A stretch of 37,822 nt of DNA from Elysia marginata (lineage: Eukaryota; Mollusca; Gastropoda; Plakobranchidae). The stretch covers positions 117,144 to 154,965 of the forward strand of contig BMAT01006665.1 of assembly GCA_019649035.1 (NCBI GenBank). Direction: 5' to 3'. The position numbers and the translations under genes are program-made. Position 1 is the stretch's first letter; every line of letters starts with the position of its first letter. This document shows, one piece after another, positions 1-10,605 of this stretch. The notes beneath the pieces are model-generated. The model saw only the letters and a list, made by a program, of their open reading frames with translations, was not told the DNA's origin and searched no databases.

Positions 1-12
1 CCCCCCCCCCCC
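1..12. repeat. poly(C) run at window edge
   Basis: Twelve consecutive C bases open the window. The run may continue to the left. It is a simple homopolymer with no visible function. Confidence 0.9.
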
Positions 13-939
13 AATCACCTATCTTGATTTTATATTGAAAAATCTTAGAAATATTACTTTTCAATTTTATACCCAATGTGACAGCTTCGTTTTTAATTGA
101 ATTATTTGTTCATTAAGTTAAAAAAAAGTCTTACCTTTAAGATTATGATTTCCTTTCTTCTATCCGTGGACTGTTTCCCTTAAAATTGAGTTGTTTTCAC
201 TTTAAGCGCATGTTCATCACTTTCCTTTTTGTTCTAAACATCTACTTTCTTTAGCACCGTCACCATTTCATGTTTTGTTCAAATTGGGTCTGCTGCTCAC
301 AATTTTGTGTTGACATAGAAAAGGTCAAATAATCTCTTTATGATTCATTAGCGAATATCAATCGAGCAACCTGTCTTTAAATCAAAACTTTAAAAAAATT
401 AATTATTGCGACTTTAGTACATGTGTATACACACAATAGTTTTGGCATTGTAGCCTAATTTAACAAAAACTAAGCTCTTATCATTTAATGATTAATCATA
501 TAAACTTATAAAAGGTCAAAATGACATTTTAAGTTTTAACCTTTCATCAGCGTGTAGCTTTGGTAGCATTCAAATATGTGAAACTTCAAGACATGGCTGA
601 AAAGTCCTGGCTTCTAGGCAATATTTTTGTCATTTATCGAATTAATGCCATCAAATTTGGAAAAATGCTTTTGCCTCACTGCTTCAAGCCATATGCAGCT
701 ACTACGTCATATCCATACTCTGATTGCTCGCAACATTACATATAGGGCCTAGTTGTGTGCGAACGTCGGTGACAGAATAAAGCAGAATAAAAAAAACTTG
801 TTTTGAAGCAATGTGGTTACTGGCTTCTTTATAGCAGAAGGACTTCTGAAAGTTAAGCTTGTTTTCAATGTCACATAAATTATGTCTACGTTGATGCTTG
901 TGTAGATGTAAGCACAATGTGGATCAAAAGATAGAGCAG
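13..939. other. AT-rich non-coding stretch, nothing recognised
   Basis: No ORF with coding character, no RNA gene and no repeat unit was recognised here. If the downstream SPEF1 gene has its first exon far upstream, this is intronic. I looked for the expected first SPEF1 exon (start of the CH domain, ending in a split Val codon followed by a GT donor) and did not find one. Confidence 0.5.
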
Positions 940-1450
940 TAAAGACACGACCGAAACAACTCTGATGGACCAACCTTGCTATGGTCGACCAATTACTGCT
1001 ACAGATGACCGGTATCACATGGAAGTAGACCAAATTTTTCATTAAAACTGTCATATAAAACAGCGAGAAATTCTTGAAATCATTGCGATTTTTTTAAACC
1101 GGTGAAGTCGAATTTCTTTAATGAGGCAAAAATATAATTTTTTCATCATGCCAACGACCCCAAACCGATCAAAAGATTCAAAATACCCTGGTTTGACTAA
1201 ATTTGCATGAGATACCCCGTCCTGCATAATTATAGTCCAGCTATGGTTCGGTCCAACTTTTTTTTTCTTTTCCCAAGCTTAAAGAACAGTTGAAAGAAAA
1301 CCATTACATCGATGATAATGAAGTTTGGGCTGGTGTTCGTTTGTGGTGCATAGGAAGACTAGCTAAATTTTTTGCCGACGCGTTCATCGTTGGCGCACTG
1401 GTGTTTGCAGAGACGGTGACTACTTAAAAATCAAGGTTGCTTGAAATAGT
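940..1450 (+). pseudogene. Decayed Tc1/mariner-type transposase remnant
   Basis: Conceptual translation in shifting frames gives fragments in the order expected of a mariner transposase. Around 985-1045 there is a GRPITATDDRYHMEVDQIF-like stretch, resembling the helix-turn-helix/linker region. Around 1225-1250 there is a tyrosine-serine-proline (YSP) stretch like that before the last catalytic Asp. Around 1265-1345 there is FPKLKEQLKE followed by a DDNEVWAGV-like segment, and around 1390-1430 a WRTGVCRDGDYLKI-like C-terminus. Stops and frameshifts interrupt it everywhere, and the middle carrying the first catalytic Asp residues is not recognisable. No terminal inverted repeats were found around it. 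It is a dead transposon copy, probably intronic or upstream of the SPEF1 exons. The family call rests on motif order recognised by eye. Confidence 0.6.
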
Positions 1451-1634
1451 AGACATCCTAGGCTTTTATTTTGTGAATGATTTGTAACTACGGAATGATT
1501 AGTTTTGGAAACAGTTTAAGAGGCAGAACTTTTCAGTCACGCCTATATGACATTTTCAACACAATAGAGTCAAATCTTTTACGTCAGTATAATTACTATA
1601 AAGTTATGGTTCTAAAAGAGGCAAGCTTTACGAT

Positions 1635-2880
1635 TCGCTCTAGAGTCAGGTAACGAAAATCCTCCTCAGAATAGTCATGATGAGAGTAAGAAATAAGATA
1701 AGACCAGAGATTGGTGACACACAGTGTGGTTTTGTTGAAGGAAAAGGAACAACAAATGCATTTTACATGCTCAGAATGATAATAGAAAGAGCTTTGGAAA
1801 TGCAGAAGGACATATACCTATGTTTCATTGACTACACCAAGGCTTTTGACAGAGTTAAACACTGGGAAATGATCAAACAACTAAAACAATTACACGTGGA
1901 CGGAAAAGATCTCCGGATAATAAAAAATTTCTACTGGCAACAAACTGCAGCTGTCAGGATAGAAAATGAGACATGCCCTTTCCAAATGATAAAGAGAGGA
2001 GTAAGACAAGGATGTTTACTCTCACCGGGTCTCTTTAACCTTTACAGTGAAAGAATCCTAAGAAACTTAGATGAATACCCAGGAATTAGAATAGGTGGAA
2101 GAATGATCAATAATCTACGGTATGCAGACGATACGAGGTCTACAAAAATTGATAGACATAGCAGCAACCGAAAGTAAAAGAATGGGACTCGAATTAAACA
2201 GCAAAAAGACAAGTAATGGTTATTAGTCGGAGGCCAAATCTAAACACTGATCTCTTTGTTGATGTGACAAAATTGAAACAACGCGACTCTTTCAAATATC
2301 TAGGAACTATCATAACACAGGACGGTAAAAACCACACAGAAATAAAAGCTAGAATTGCACAAGCCAAAACTGACTTCCAAAAAATGAAACCATTACTATT
2401 CAACAACAAAATAACGATAACAACTAGAAAACGGGCCCTTCAATGTTACATTGAACCCATACTCATGTACGGATGTGGGGCTTGGACAATAACTAAAGAG
2501 ATACAAAAGAAAATTGAGGCCGCTGAGATGTGGTTCTTTAGACGTATGCTAAGAGTACCATGGACGGCGAGAAAGACGAACGAAGAGGTTCTGAAAGAGA
2601 CTGAGACAACCAGGTCCTTGATGAACAGAATACGAAGACGCCAGGCAAAGTTTGTGGGACGCATAATGAGAAGAGAGGGATTAGAGAACCTTGTTACAAC
2701 CGGAAGAATGGAGGGGAAGAAGAGCAGAGGAAGACAGAGAGAAAATGCTAGATGGCATGACTTCTTGGATGGGGACAAAGAGAGTGACAGACGCATTGTC
2801 GGAAACCTGAGATCGAGAGAGCTGAAAGGACATGATCGCCAACGCCAAGGGGCAAGGCACCTGATGATGATGATATCACA
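1635..2880 (+). mobile_element. 5'-truncated RTE-type LINE, reverse transcriptase remnant
   Basis: This is a non-LTR retrotransposon fragment carrying the reverse transcriptase (RT) of an RTE/BovB-like element. It begins inside the RT with KILLRI and RPEIGDTQCGFVEGKGTTN. It continues through the palm motif FIDYTKAFDRV, then GVRQGCLLSPGLFNLY and the catalytic YADD at 2121-2132. Just after YADD a short stretch is missing and the frame shifts. IDIAATESKRMGLELNSKKT follows in a different frame, and one more indel near 2210 moves the remainder into the frame of 2216-2908. That part has YLGTIITQDG, a MYGCGAWT block and the RTE-typical RRMLRVPWTARKTNEEVLKE tail. The copy ends near a short TGA-repeat tail at 2861-2874, a usual RTE 3' end. 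The endonuclease domain and 5' end are absent. It lies upstream of, and in the same orientation as, the visible SPEF1 exons. Confidence 0.88.
2861..2874 (+). repeat. (TGA)n tail of the RTE-type LINE
   Basis: Four TGA units follow directly on the last recognisable LINE coding sequence. RTE elements characteristically end in short microsatellites instead of poly(A), so I read this as the 3' end of the insertion. Confidence 0.6.
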
Positions 2881-4193
2881 AAACTTGAAAAATTCTAGCA
2901 TATCATAAACAACAATTGGTGCATGTAATGAAATATATGTTTAACATTTTACTAAATCAGCCGGTTTTTAAGCCTATTTATGCAGAGCCTTGCTTGAAAA
3001 AGCAATGAGTCTAGTTCAAATTGCATCCCTCTTTTGCCCGATCTGATTTGCTCAGGACGATAACAAAAGTATGCTTTATAAAAACTACCTTCAGTGGTGC
3101 ATGGTTCCCCTTTCATTGTACACTTGGGCCTAGATGTGTTAAGGATGAAAGAAATCGCTCTTAACTTCAGTGTGCAGCCTGAGGTTAATCCTCGACTTAA
3201 TCCGCCCACCGACTTCTGGTTCTCTGCTTTCATTTATAGCAACCTTGGGCAGTGCATGCAACGGGCTGACATTCTATCGTTTTAGAGCCGACTTTTGAGT
3301 TAGTATACTATGAAACGACGGCAATAACACTAGATTTGAGATAGACTAACTATTCATTATTTACCCCGAGTCTATAAACAAATAAACGCCTTGACTATTC
3401 GGTATCAATTATTTTATTTTTATCTGGTTGAAAGTAATTAGACGCATTTTATAAATCTCGATGCTAATGACAACATACCAGGGAGCGGGCAGGCACTTTA
3501 TAATTGTTTATACCTGCAGGTAAAGACTCAGCTAAATTTTGTAAAAGAAATATTCATTATGAAGTGAGTTTTTCTGTTTGAAATTAAGATGACCATAGTG
3601 AGGATACTTATGAAGAAACTCTTCCTCCTTCTTCTCCTTTTATTTTATTTTTTTTTGTTCTTGCTGTTTTTTGTGTTTTCGTCTTCTTCAATGTAGAACT
3701 TTTACAAAAGTTTATTAACTTTTCGGCGGCTTGGCCCAGTATAACGAATGTCGAATGTATACACAGGTTTCTTTATCTATGTTTGCCACTGGCATTTCAA
3801 GGATGGACCTTTGACGCGTTAGTCTTTTTCTTTTTTACTTTGCATTTGCTGACGCTCGCTTTGAACTAATGTTACGACAGTTTGATGTAACATTTTAGAC
3901 AAAGCTTCGCCCTCTTACGAAACGTCGAGCAAGTTTAGTCTCATACTGTCTCGCGCTTCTTTGGGCAGAGAGTCCTGTACTCAGTTTAACATAGCCTACA
4001 ACTACTAGAATAAATCATCCAATCTATCTTACAACGTCCTATTTTTAACATAATTTTTTATGTCAGTTCTATGTTGTTTTTCTTTTACCTACCAAAAAGG
4101 TCGAACACAAATCTTTTGTTCAAGGAGCCTAAGTATGTATACTTATAATAACTAGTGTTTTGTTTTCTTTCTTTCTGTTTCTGTTCGGATCAG
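2881..4193. other. Non-coding stretch before the first visible SPEF1 exon
   Basis: No exon was recognised here. The part at 2960-3290 is less AT-rich and has short open frames on both strands with no similarity I recognise. A pyrimidine-rich run at 3620-3690 is simple sequence. The last part (4160-4193) is the polypyrimidine tract and acceptor AG of the intron ending at 4193. Confidence 0.5.
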
Positions 4194-4305
4194 TTTTGGT
4201 GGGAGAGATAATCAAGCACTATTTTCCCCGTCTGGTTGACCTGCACAATTACACCCCCGCTGCAGCCACAAAACAGAAAATGGAAAACTGGTTTCTGCTG
4301 AACAG
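4194..4305 (+). CDS. SPEF1: SPEF1 exon, CH-domain middle
   Basis: The acceptor follows a pyrimidine-rich run ending in CAG at 4191-4193, and the donor is CAG|GTAGGG at 4306. The exon begins with two bases that complete a split Val codon and reads LVGEIIKHYFPRLVDLHNY, then PAAATKQKMENWFLLN. This matches the CH-domain core of SPEF1, including the family's LVDLHNY-type motif. It ends in phase 2. Confidence 0.9.
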
Positions 4306-7300
4306 GTAGGGGTCGACATATTTAAGTCTGTTAAGATAATCGAACAAAGACCTGGCAACTTCTTTCGATTTAGTACAATAATATTTTAATGGAAAATATT
4401 AGAGTTACTTTGCCACCCCCTTCAACTTGATTCTCCGAGCGTCATTCATAACATACTCGCAGTTTGACTCTAAGGACATCTGAAACATTTTAGCTCTTTA
4501 TTGTTGTAGCATTCTAAACTTAGAAAAGAACATCCAACTGACTTTTAGACCTATAGGTAAATACCGTAACTTTCTCCTGTTCGTTGTGATAAGACAATGA
4601 TAAAAAATTGCACGATAAATGGATTCACACTTCAAGCAATTGATCAAAATTGTTACGTGGGAGGCTATAAGGGTGTCTGTGGAATCCATGGAACATTGAA
4701 GTCAACCCGAATACAAGTCAAACCAAGTACAGTACATGCATAGCTTATCGGTAGGCTACTTGTCATTTAGAAGTGCGTGCACTTCACTGTCAGGCTGAAT
4801 GAATAAAAACTAATGCATAAAATATGAATGCTTTGGTTTGTTTGGGCCCTTCTTTTCTTAAACGTTTTGTTCTATTCAAGACCTATGTGTGTTTGGGCTT
4901 CAGACAATCGAAGGAAAAAATGTCTCATGCGCTCTAATTGAAAAATGTATGATAATGTAACTCAGCGCTATTTTATGACACTCAAGATTTTGAAATGTTT
5001 GCATGCAGCTACCATGGTTTAGATGCGGAACTTAACTTAAAGCAACATTTCACTGCTCCCCCCATCTCTGTTGAATAACCAACATGCTTTGCACAAATAA
5101 AAATACTTTGTTATGGTAGGACAGAAGGGTCTTAGATTTTTCGCCCGCTTTTCATCCAATAATTTTCATTTTCTTCATGTTTGTTCTACGCGCGGGTTTT
5201 ATAGAATTAGGAATTGTTAAATTTCATAACTGAAATGGGGAGGCTTTTACCTTGACGGTACAAAAGGGGCTCAAGCTAGCAAAACTGAAAGTTTATACTC
5301 ATAGTAGCTTTTTCCTGCAGAAAAGAAACAAGACTTGTTTTTTTGGCTGAATCATCCAGTTACCTTTCCAGTAGCTTGGAACTCTACTAATTTCAGTTTT
5401 ATCAATTGTGATAACTCTGTAAAACATCAGAAATCTTTTCCTTCTTAAACTCTCTCTTTATTTTTTTTTTTGTTAAAAAAAAAACTCCACACGAACTGTT
5501 GCGTTCTTTTTTTAACAGTCTTAGCTGTTTTCCATTACTCATCTTTCACAGACAGACCGCTAGACACCACTTTTTATGTACACCAATATCTTATCATTTT
5601 GAATCTTGCTTCTCCCTCTTTGTTAACCACATTTCTGTTTCCTGGACGTACAACGTCCTTTTCAATTTTGCCCTCCAATTACATGTTTTGCTTTTCGCTT
5701 TTGATAAATTACTGACCTTTAAAATGTAAAAAAAGGAAATCAACATCTATTGTATTTTCTTATATATTGTATTTGATCTCGTCTAGGCGTGTGCTGAGAC
5801 GTTTGGAACTAGACCTTTCAGATGATGTGATCAGAGCTCTCGCCAATTGTAAACAACGGGTCGTTGAAAAAGTACTCATGATGTTGCGCATCCAGATCGA
5901 CAAGTTCATCGAACGTTCCAACCGCCTGCGCCTTAAAACCATGCAGCTTCAGAGTGCTCTTGGCCTAAAATCTGATCCCACTGAGCCCGACTCAGATCTC
6001 AGTAAGCATTTTTGTGATTTAAAAAAAAATCTCTCATTTGTTTTGTAACTCGTACTATGATTGGATTGGAGTTTACTGGGGCAATAGTGTAGAAGGAGAG
6101 ATAAAGAAGAGAGCTTGGAAAAAAAGAGAGGGAAGTAAAAAGGCATGAGAGACATGTGAAGAGAGAGATAGACAGGGATAAATAAATGGGAAAGAAATTG
6201 AAAGTTAGAGGAAACGTGGTAGAGATGAGTTAGGGAAGAAGAAACAGCAAAGGGAGAAGCAGAAGGGAACAGACGGACAGACACAGGAACTACATTGATA
6301 GTTACTTCTATTTTTTTCTTTCTTATATTCCTAGTTTCAGCCAGTCCAAAGCCGACAACGATAACTGGAACAGAAATCGTGCCTTATCATCAACCCAAAG
6401 GTGGCATGAAGTCCCCGAGGGCTTCTTCCATCATTGGAGGTGTCCCGCACGGCCATCCACTTCGGACGTGAGTACATTTATTGATATGTCCTAAAAATTG
6501 ATAGAGTTTACATAGAAAGTCCCCCCATCCCTTCCCCATGTAGTGTCCCTCGACTGGGAGGGTGCAAGAATTGCCCAATGTATTACCACTGACAATGACA
6601 GCGTGTGATATGAGGCGACCAAAGGTTAAGTTGGATAACAGTAGCTACCTCCAAAAAAGCCTTGTCATAGTCAATGTTGGGGCACACAACCAGTCAACCG
6701 AACAGGAAGATCACAAACAATCACGAACTGCACTGAACACGCCACAAAGTATTTAGTTAGTATAATCAAGACTGCAACAACTTTCCTCCCTAAATAATTC
6801 TTGTTCCTCTCTTAGCTGTAGGTCTACGACTTCTTTTGTCTGGTTTAGTATAATGCTGCTCAAGATATTTTCAGGTATTGAAAGTAACATTATGCCTCTG
6901 TAATTTTTGCACTCCTGTAGGTTGCCCTTCTTTGGAAGTTTTATGAGGTATCCTTCCTTCCAGTTACGGGGTAGTTCCTCTTTTTCCCACATTTATTCAA
7001 ATAAGTTGTGTAAAACCCTGCATGATATATGAACATCAGATTTCAGCACTTATGGGGCGATTCCACCTGGTGCAGGGCCTTTGTCATCCTTAATTTGTTT
7101 TATTGCCTTTGTAATCTCTGCAATACTAGGCCTGTCTGAGTTGCCTTGATAGAGAAATTATTTGAAACTAATGAGTCACACTAGGATTCCAGAGAAGCTT
7201 GTAAAAATGATTCAAAAGATATATCAAGGATTTAACTGCAGGGTAACGAAAGTACAACTCACCGATCATTTTGAGGTAACAACTGATGTGATGCAGGAGT

Positions 7301-10300
7301 GCCTGTTATCCCCTTTTCTATTCCTCCTAGCAATTGAAGCAAACACATTCAGGGCATAGAAATGGCATTCAATACACACTTAATAGTCAGCTTGAACATT
7401 TCGACTTTGCTGATGATATAGCTCTTCTCTCTTACAGCCCTAGTCAAATGCAGACAAAAATAGACCTTCTTAACTAAATCTACATCAACACTGGTCTCAA
7501 TTATGAAAAAAATAAGTGATTGAGAATCAACGCTGCACACTCCCTAATTCTTCTTAGAAGAGCACCACTTGCAACCCATTCACCTACCTAGGGAGTCTAA
7601 TTAACAAACGGGGCAGGGTAGGGATCCACAAAGCAAGAACTGCTGCAAAATATATGGAAATCTGACGTACTGTGGTAAAAAAAATAAACCAAGAATCTTC
7701 AATTAAAAATATAAATTCCACTCTCTTGTATGGTGCGGAGTCATCAAGGTTAATCCAATCTGCATAAAAAAATCTGCAATCGTTTATAAATGGAGGCCTT
7801 TGTCAGATTCTGCAGCTGAGATAGTATGACTTCCTCAACAATCACGATCTGCTAGACAGGGCCCATAAGGTAAGGGCAAAGATAGTTGTAAGACAAAGTA
7901 GATGGAGGTGAATTTCACATGCCTTGAGAAGACCAAATAACAACATAACAAGAGTGGCGCTAAGATGGAACCGCAAGGAAAATGGAGTAGAGGAAGGCCT
8001 AAGGCCATGTGATGGAAGGAAGTAGAGTCAGATAAAAAGACAATGGGTATGTCATGGTCACAGAGAGAGAAAGAGGCACAGGACATGTCGCAGTGGAGAC
8101 GGATATTCGACTGCCTATGCTCTCTTCATAGAGAGAGAGAGAGATAGATAGACAGACAGACAGAGAAAGAGAGAGAGAGAGAGAGTTAGAGAGTTACAAA
8201 GATGAATGAACAAAGAACTTTTTGTGTGCGATGTTTATATTTAAACATAAACCATGAAAAACTATTCGTCTAGAACTTAATGGATGTGGTGAAATTTTTT
8301 TCCCTTATTCCATCTTATGATCTGTAAGACTTATCTTTTAAGAAATTTTTAAATACATACATTACTTTGAGGAATTTTGACAACTCAACTTCTCAGGAAA
8401 GTGTTTCTAAAACAAAACAACAAAGAGTGACATCATTAAACCATTATTTTCTTTTGGGCTTGTACTAAAAAAAAAAAAAAACTTCATACTGTAGCATTCC
8501 CGATGGCTATTTATATTTAGATGTAATAGTAAAAACTGTTGAAATAGAGTTAAAATAAAATCTTATCTTTACTGAAATATGTTTATAATTTTTCTTCATC
8601 TCTGCATGGTTCTTAACATGCAACTAGAAACACCATCAGTTTTAGAGAAAGGAGTTCTTGTTACACTTTATGCCATGCAAACAAACTTTTACTTAAAATT
8701 TTTTTCCAATCATTTAGGAAAAAAGCAATTTGAAACAAATGAGCAAATAGCCTAGCCTACATTTCAAATGTCTATACATATTTAGCTATCAATTTAGAAG
8801 AGTATTTGATCGACAGTGATTACATTATGCTGCAGCAAAGATTCTTTGATACTACCTTTATATTGAGGTCAGATAAAAGGCAATTGGCAGTTGCCTTTCT
8901 GTCAAGTGTTTTCACCATAAGAAATGAATGAAAACACTTAATTAAATATTGAAAATTTTATGTACTGTTTAAATCAGCAGCATTGTGTTTTTCCAAAGCC
9001 GATCACATCATTAAATTTTTTTTCCTCTTTGTCACTTGTTATGTTTGTGTATCAACATTCATCAAACTGAAAAACTAACAGTGATTGAACACAAGCCAAG
9101 TGAATCACTATTGCTTTCTTGTCTTGTCTCAGGTCCTATGCTGCCCGCCCTGCTGTTCTGACTGTGGCCCCAATATCAGACAATGTTTCCAAAGCAATGC
9201 TGGAAGAAAAAGAACTTGAATGTATGGCTAAAGATGAGACTATACAGGTAATTTCAAAACTCTTTTTCAAATTTTCGTCATTTTTTCAACATCAGTTTTT
9301 TTATTCTATGGCCACCTAGCATTGTCAGGTAAATTGAATAGTTTTTAAAAATTATGGTATTGACATCTAGCAAACTATCTCATATCTCATGATTTTATAC
9401 TCTGTAAAAATTAATTGTGATGGTTTCCACATTGAGCATTTCATAATCACACCCCCCCCCCCCCATAACGTCACACGAAATATTATAGTCTTGGACTTTT
9501 GTACTGAGTTTAAGAAGTTAAAATGGAAAGAAAACTTAATTACTGTAATGGTTTTTTATCACATCTCTTCCTCGAAATGCTAAAGTATTATATAAAATAC
9601 AGTAGGACCTCCAAATTGAAAACCCTGATAATAGGGAAACACTCAAAATGTGGAAAGATTTTAAAGAAACATTTTTTTCTATATATACTACCCTCTTTAT
9701 CAGGAAAAGGTACCCAACAAATAAGGAAGTTTTCATAACATTTTAATCTTTTTTTAAGAAGGCAAATGTATAGCCTTAAAAAATCAATACAATGCGACAC
9801 CTTCATTTTATGCATATCGCTCACAAGCAGGCTAGTACTGTCGCAACAGTTGTTATTGGTCATCACTATATTTCTCCCCTGGAAAAAAATTTCCACTAAA
9901 CATTAAGCCAACAAGTTTATGGCAGCTTCTAGTGCCTGTTGCAACCCTATGGACAGATTTCTTGTTTACTGAAGAGCTGTTCTCAAGCCACTGCCACATG
10001 GCCAGCTTGGTGCAGCATTTACCTCATATATACTAAAGCTAAATGTTTGCAAGACAAATCTTTGTGATTCTGCTTCATGGCTGAATGTCAACTATAGTTT
10101 TATTCATCATTTTTGATCTCACATAGATGTCCGAGATATATCAGCAAAGAGACGATGCCAATAATCAATAGTTATCTTATAGCTGCAAGTCAATCCAAAA
10201 CTTCAGGTAGCTTATCAAATCAGGAAACCCAACAAATTGGGAAAAAATCATCATCTCACAAAATTTCAGGATTGGCGAGACTCCATTGTAAGATGAATTT

Positions 10301-10605
10301 AGTTACGATGTTTAAAGAATATTTCAATATGTAATCAAAGCAAACATTTAGCTTGCCCATATCCTTTAATGCACTATTTTTGACTCTCAGGCTCTTTCTT
10401 ACATTTTAGAACTTAAATTTTAAAAACTTCATACATTCAAAGCATGCAATGTTTTCTAAACTCATAGATCCTGAATGCCAAGCTCAAGAGGATGGAACAA
10501 CTTCTTCACCTGAAAGACATCCGTATTGACGATCTAGAAAGCAGGATGAATCACATCCAGGCTCTCAAGCTGGCCCAGTTCACTGATCATCCAAAAATGA
10601 ACTAA
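4194..10605 (+). CDS. SPEF1: Sperm flagellar protein 1 (SPEF1/CLAMP), 5'-partial, five exons
   Basis: SPEF1 is a microtubule-bundling protein with an N-terminal calponin-homology (CH) domain and a C-terminal coiled coil. In other animals it sits in the central apparatus of motile 9+2 axonemes and on apical cortical microtubules. Five exons (4194-4305, 5787-6001, 6341-6467, 9133-9247, 10468-10605) join in frame through GT-AG introns of phase 2, 1, 2 and 0, giving 234 residues and a TAA stop. The first two exons supply most of the CH domain, with IIKHYFPRLVDLHNY, then NWFLLNRRVLRRLELDL, then CKQRVVEKVLMMLR. The third and fourth encode a Pro/Ser-rich linker. The last encodes the heptad segment LKRMEQLLHLKDIRIDDLES. 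The family is usually about 240-270 residues, so only some 35-40 N-terminal residues are missing. The first visible exon starts in phase 1, so a first exon must lie upstream, probably outside the window. Introns contain LINE debris. I am confident of the family; orthology is not tested. Confidence 0.92.
5787..6001 (+). CDS. SPEF1: SPEF1 exon, CH-domain C-terminal half
   Basis: Acceptor TAG at 5784-5786 and donor A|GTAAGC at 6002. The first base completes AGG (Arg), giving NRRVLRRLELDL across the junction. It continues with DDVIRALANCKQRVVEKVL, the last helices of the CH domain, and a basic helix (RIQIDKFIERSNRLRLK). It ends in phase 1 in the acidic SDPTEPDSDL segment. Confidence 0.9.
6080..6300 (+). 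repeat. Purine-rich (A+G) intronic tract
   Basis: Around 200 bases of SPEF1 intron are strongly A/G biased on the plus strand, with many GAGAGA and GGAAG words but no fixed unit. It reads like a decayed GA-type microsatellite. The 111-residue minus-strand ORF over it is Ser/Leu/Phe-biased, as expected from composition alone. Confidence 0.6.
6341..6467 (+). CDS. SPEF1: SPEF1 exon, linker
   Basis: Acceptor TTTCAG at 6335-6340 and donor AC|GTGAGT at 6468. The phase fits both neighbours (two bases complete Thr at the start, phase 2 at the end). The product is low-complexity and Pro/Ser/Gly-rich (SPKPTTITGTEIVPYHQPKG, then SSIIGGVPHGHPLR). This is the poorly conserved linker between the CH domain and coiled coil. 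Confidence 0.85.
6757..7150 (-). mobile_element. Inverted 5' segment of an RTE-like LINE (RT N-terminal part)
   Basis: Read on the minus strand from about 7150 to 6757 this encodes the N-terminal part of a LINE reverse transcriptase. First comes SDRPSIAEITKAIKQIKDDK with a GPAPGG motif, then DVHISCRVLHNLFE, then EELPRNWKEGYLIKLPKKGN, then NYRGIMLLSIPENILSSIIL, ending around REEQELFREESC. A stop lies before the Met of the 6753-6992 frame, and other substitutions mark it as dead. It abuts, in opposite orientation, the more C-terminal part of the same kind of element at 7149-8120. Together they look like one 5'-inverted insertion in the SPEF1 intron between 6467 and 9133. Confidence 0.85.
7149..8125 (+). 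mobile_element. 3' segment of the same RTE-like LINE (RT C-terminal part)
   Basis: Plus-strand fragments run in LINE order. RIPEKLVKMIQKIYQGFNCR is followed by DVMQECLLSPFLFLLAIEA, then the RT catalytic FADD at 7406-7417 (HFDFADDIALLSYSPSQMQT). Next come FTYLGSLINKRG at about 7580, a LLYGAESS block near 7725, and the C-terminal ARTAAKYMEI and KWSRGRPKAM regions near 7630 and 7980. It ends in MGMSWSQREKEAQDMSQWRR. Several stops and frameshifts interrupt it. The expected sequence between the last residues of the inverted piece (about FREESC) and the first residues here (about DRE) is missing. That is roughly 35-40 codons including the first catalytic FIDYEKAFD-type motif. Such loss at the join is typical of twin priming. 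Confidence 0.85.
8130..8194 (+). repeat. (GA)n/(GATA)n/(GACA)n microsatellite, LINE tail
   Basis: This mixed GA, GATA and GACA tract follows directly after the last recognisable LINE codons. It is best read as the expanded 3' microsatellite tail of that insertion. Confidence 0.8.
8195..9132. other. SPEF1 intron, non-coding
   Basis: AT-rich intron with short A and T runs (for example about 8467-8480). No coding or repeat family was recognised. It ends with the acceptor of the exon at 9133. Confidence 0.6.
9133..9247 (+). CDS. SPEF1: SPEF1 exon, linker to coiled coil
   Basis: Acceptor CTCAG ending at 9132 and donor CAG|GTAATT at 9248. The first G completes the split Thr codon. It encodes SYAARPAVLTVAPISDNVSK and then the charged EEKELECMAKDETIQ, entering the coiled coil. 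It ends in phase 0. Confidence 0.88.
9452..9464 (+). repeat. poly(C) run
   Basis: Thirteen C bases lie in the last SPEF1 intron. It is a homopolymer only. Confidence 0.9.
10468..10605 (+). CDS. SPEF1: SPEF1 terminal coding exon, coiled coil
   Basis: The acceptor is ATAG at 10464-10467 and the stop is TAA at 10603-10605. The exon starts in phase 0 with ILNAKLKRMEQLLHLKDIRI, continues DDLESRMNHIQALK and ends DHPKMN. The LLHLKDIRIDDL heptad block is the hallmark C-terminus of SPEF1 proteins. Confidence 0.92.
   Translation: MLNAKLKRMEQLLHLKDIRIDDLESRMNHIQALKLAQFTDHPKMN

Noticed and set aside
749-1054. 101-codon minus-strand ORF
   Set aside because: It overlaps the mariner remnant in antisense, with no recognisable protein motif.
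2446-2901. 151-codon minus-strand ORF
   Set aside because: It is the antisense of the LINE reverse transcriptase C-terminus, which matches RTE proteins on the plus strand.
6390-6578. 62-codon minus-strand ORF
   Set aside because: It is antisense to a SPEF1 exon supported by splice sites and phase.
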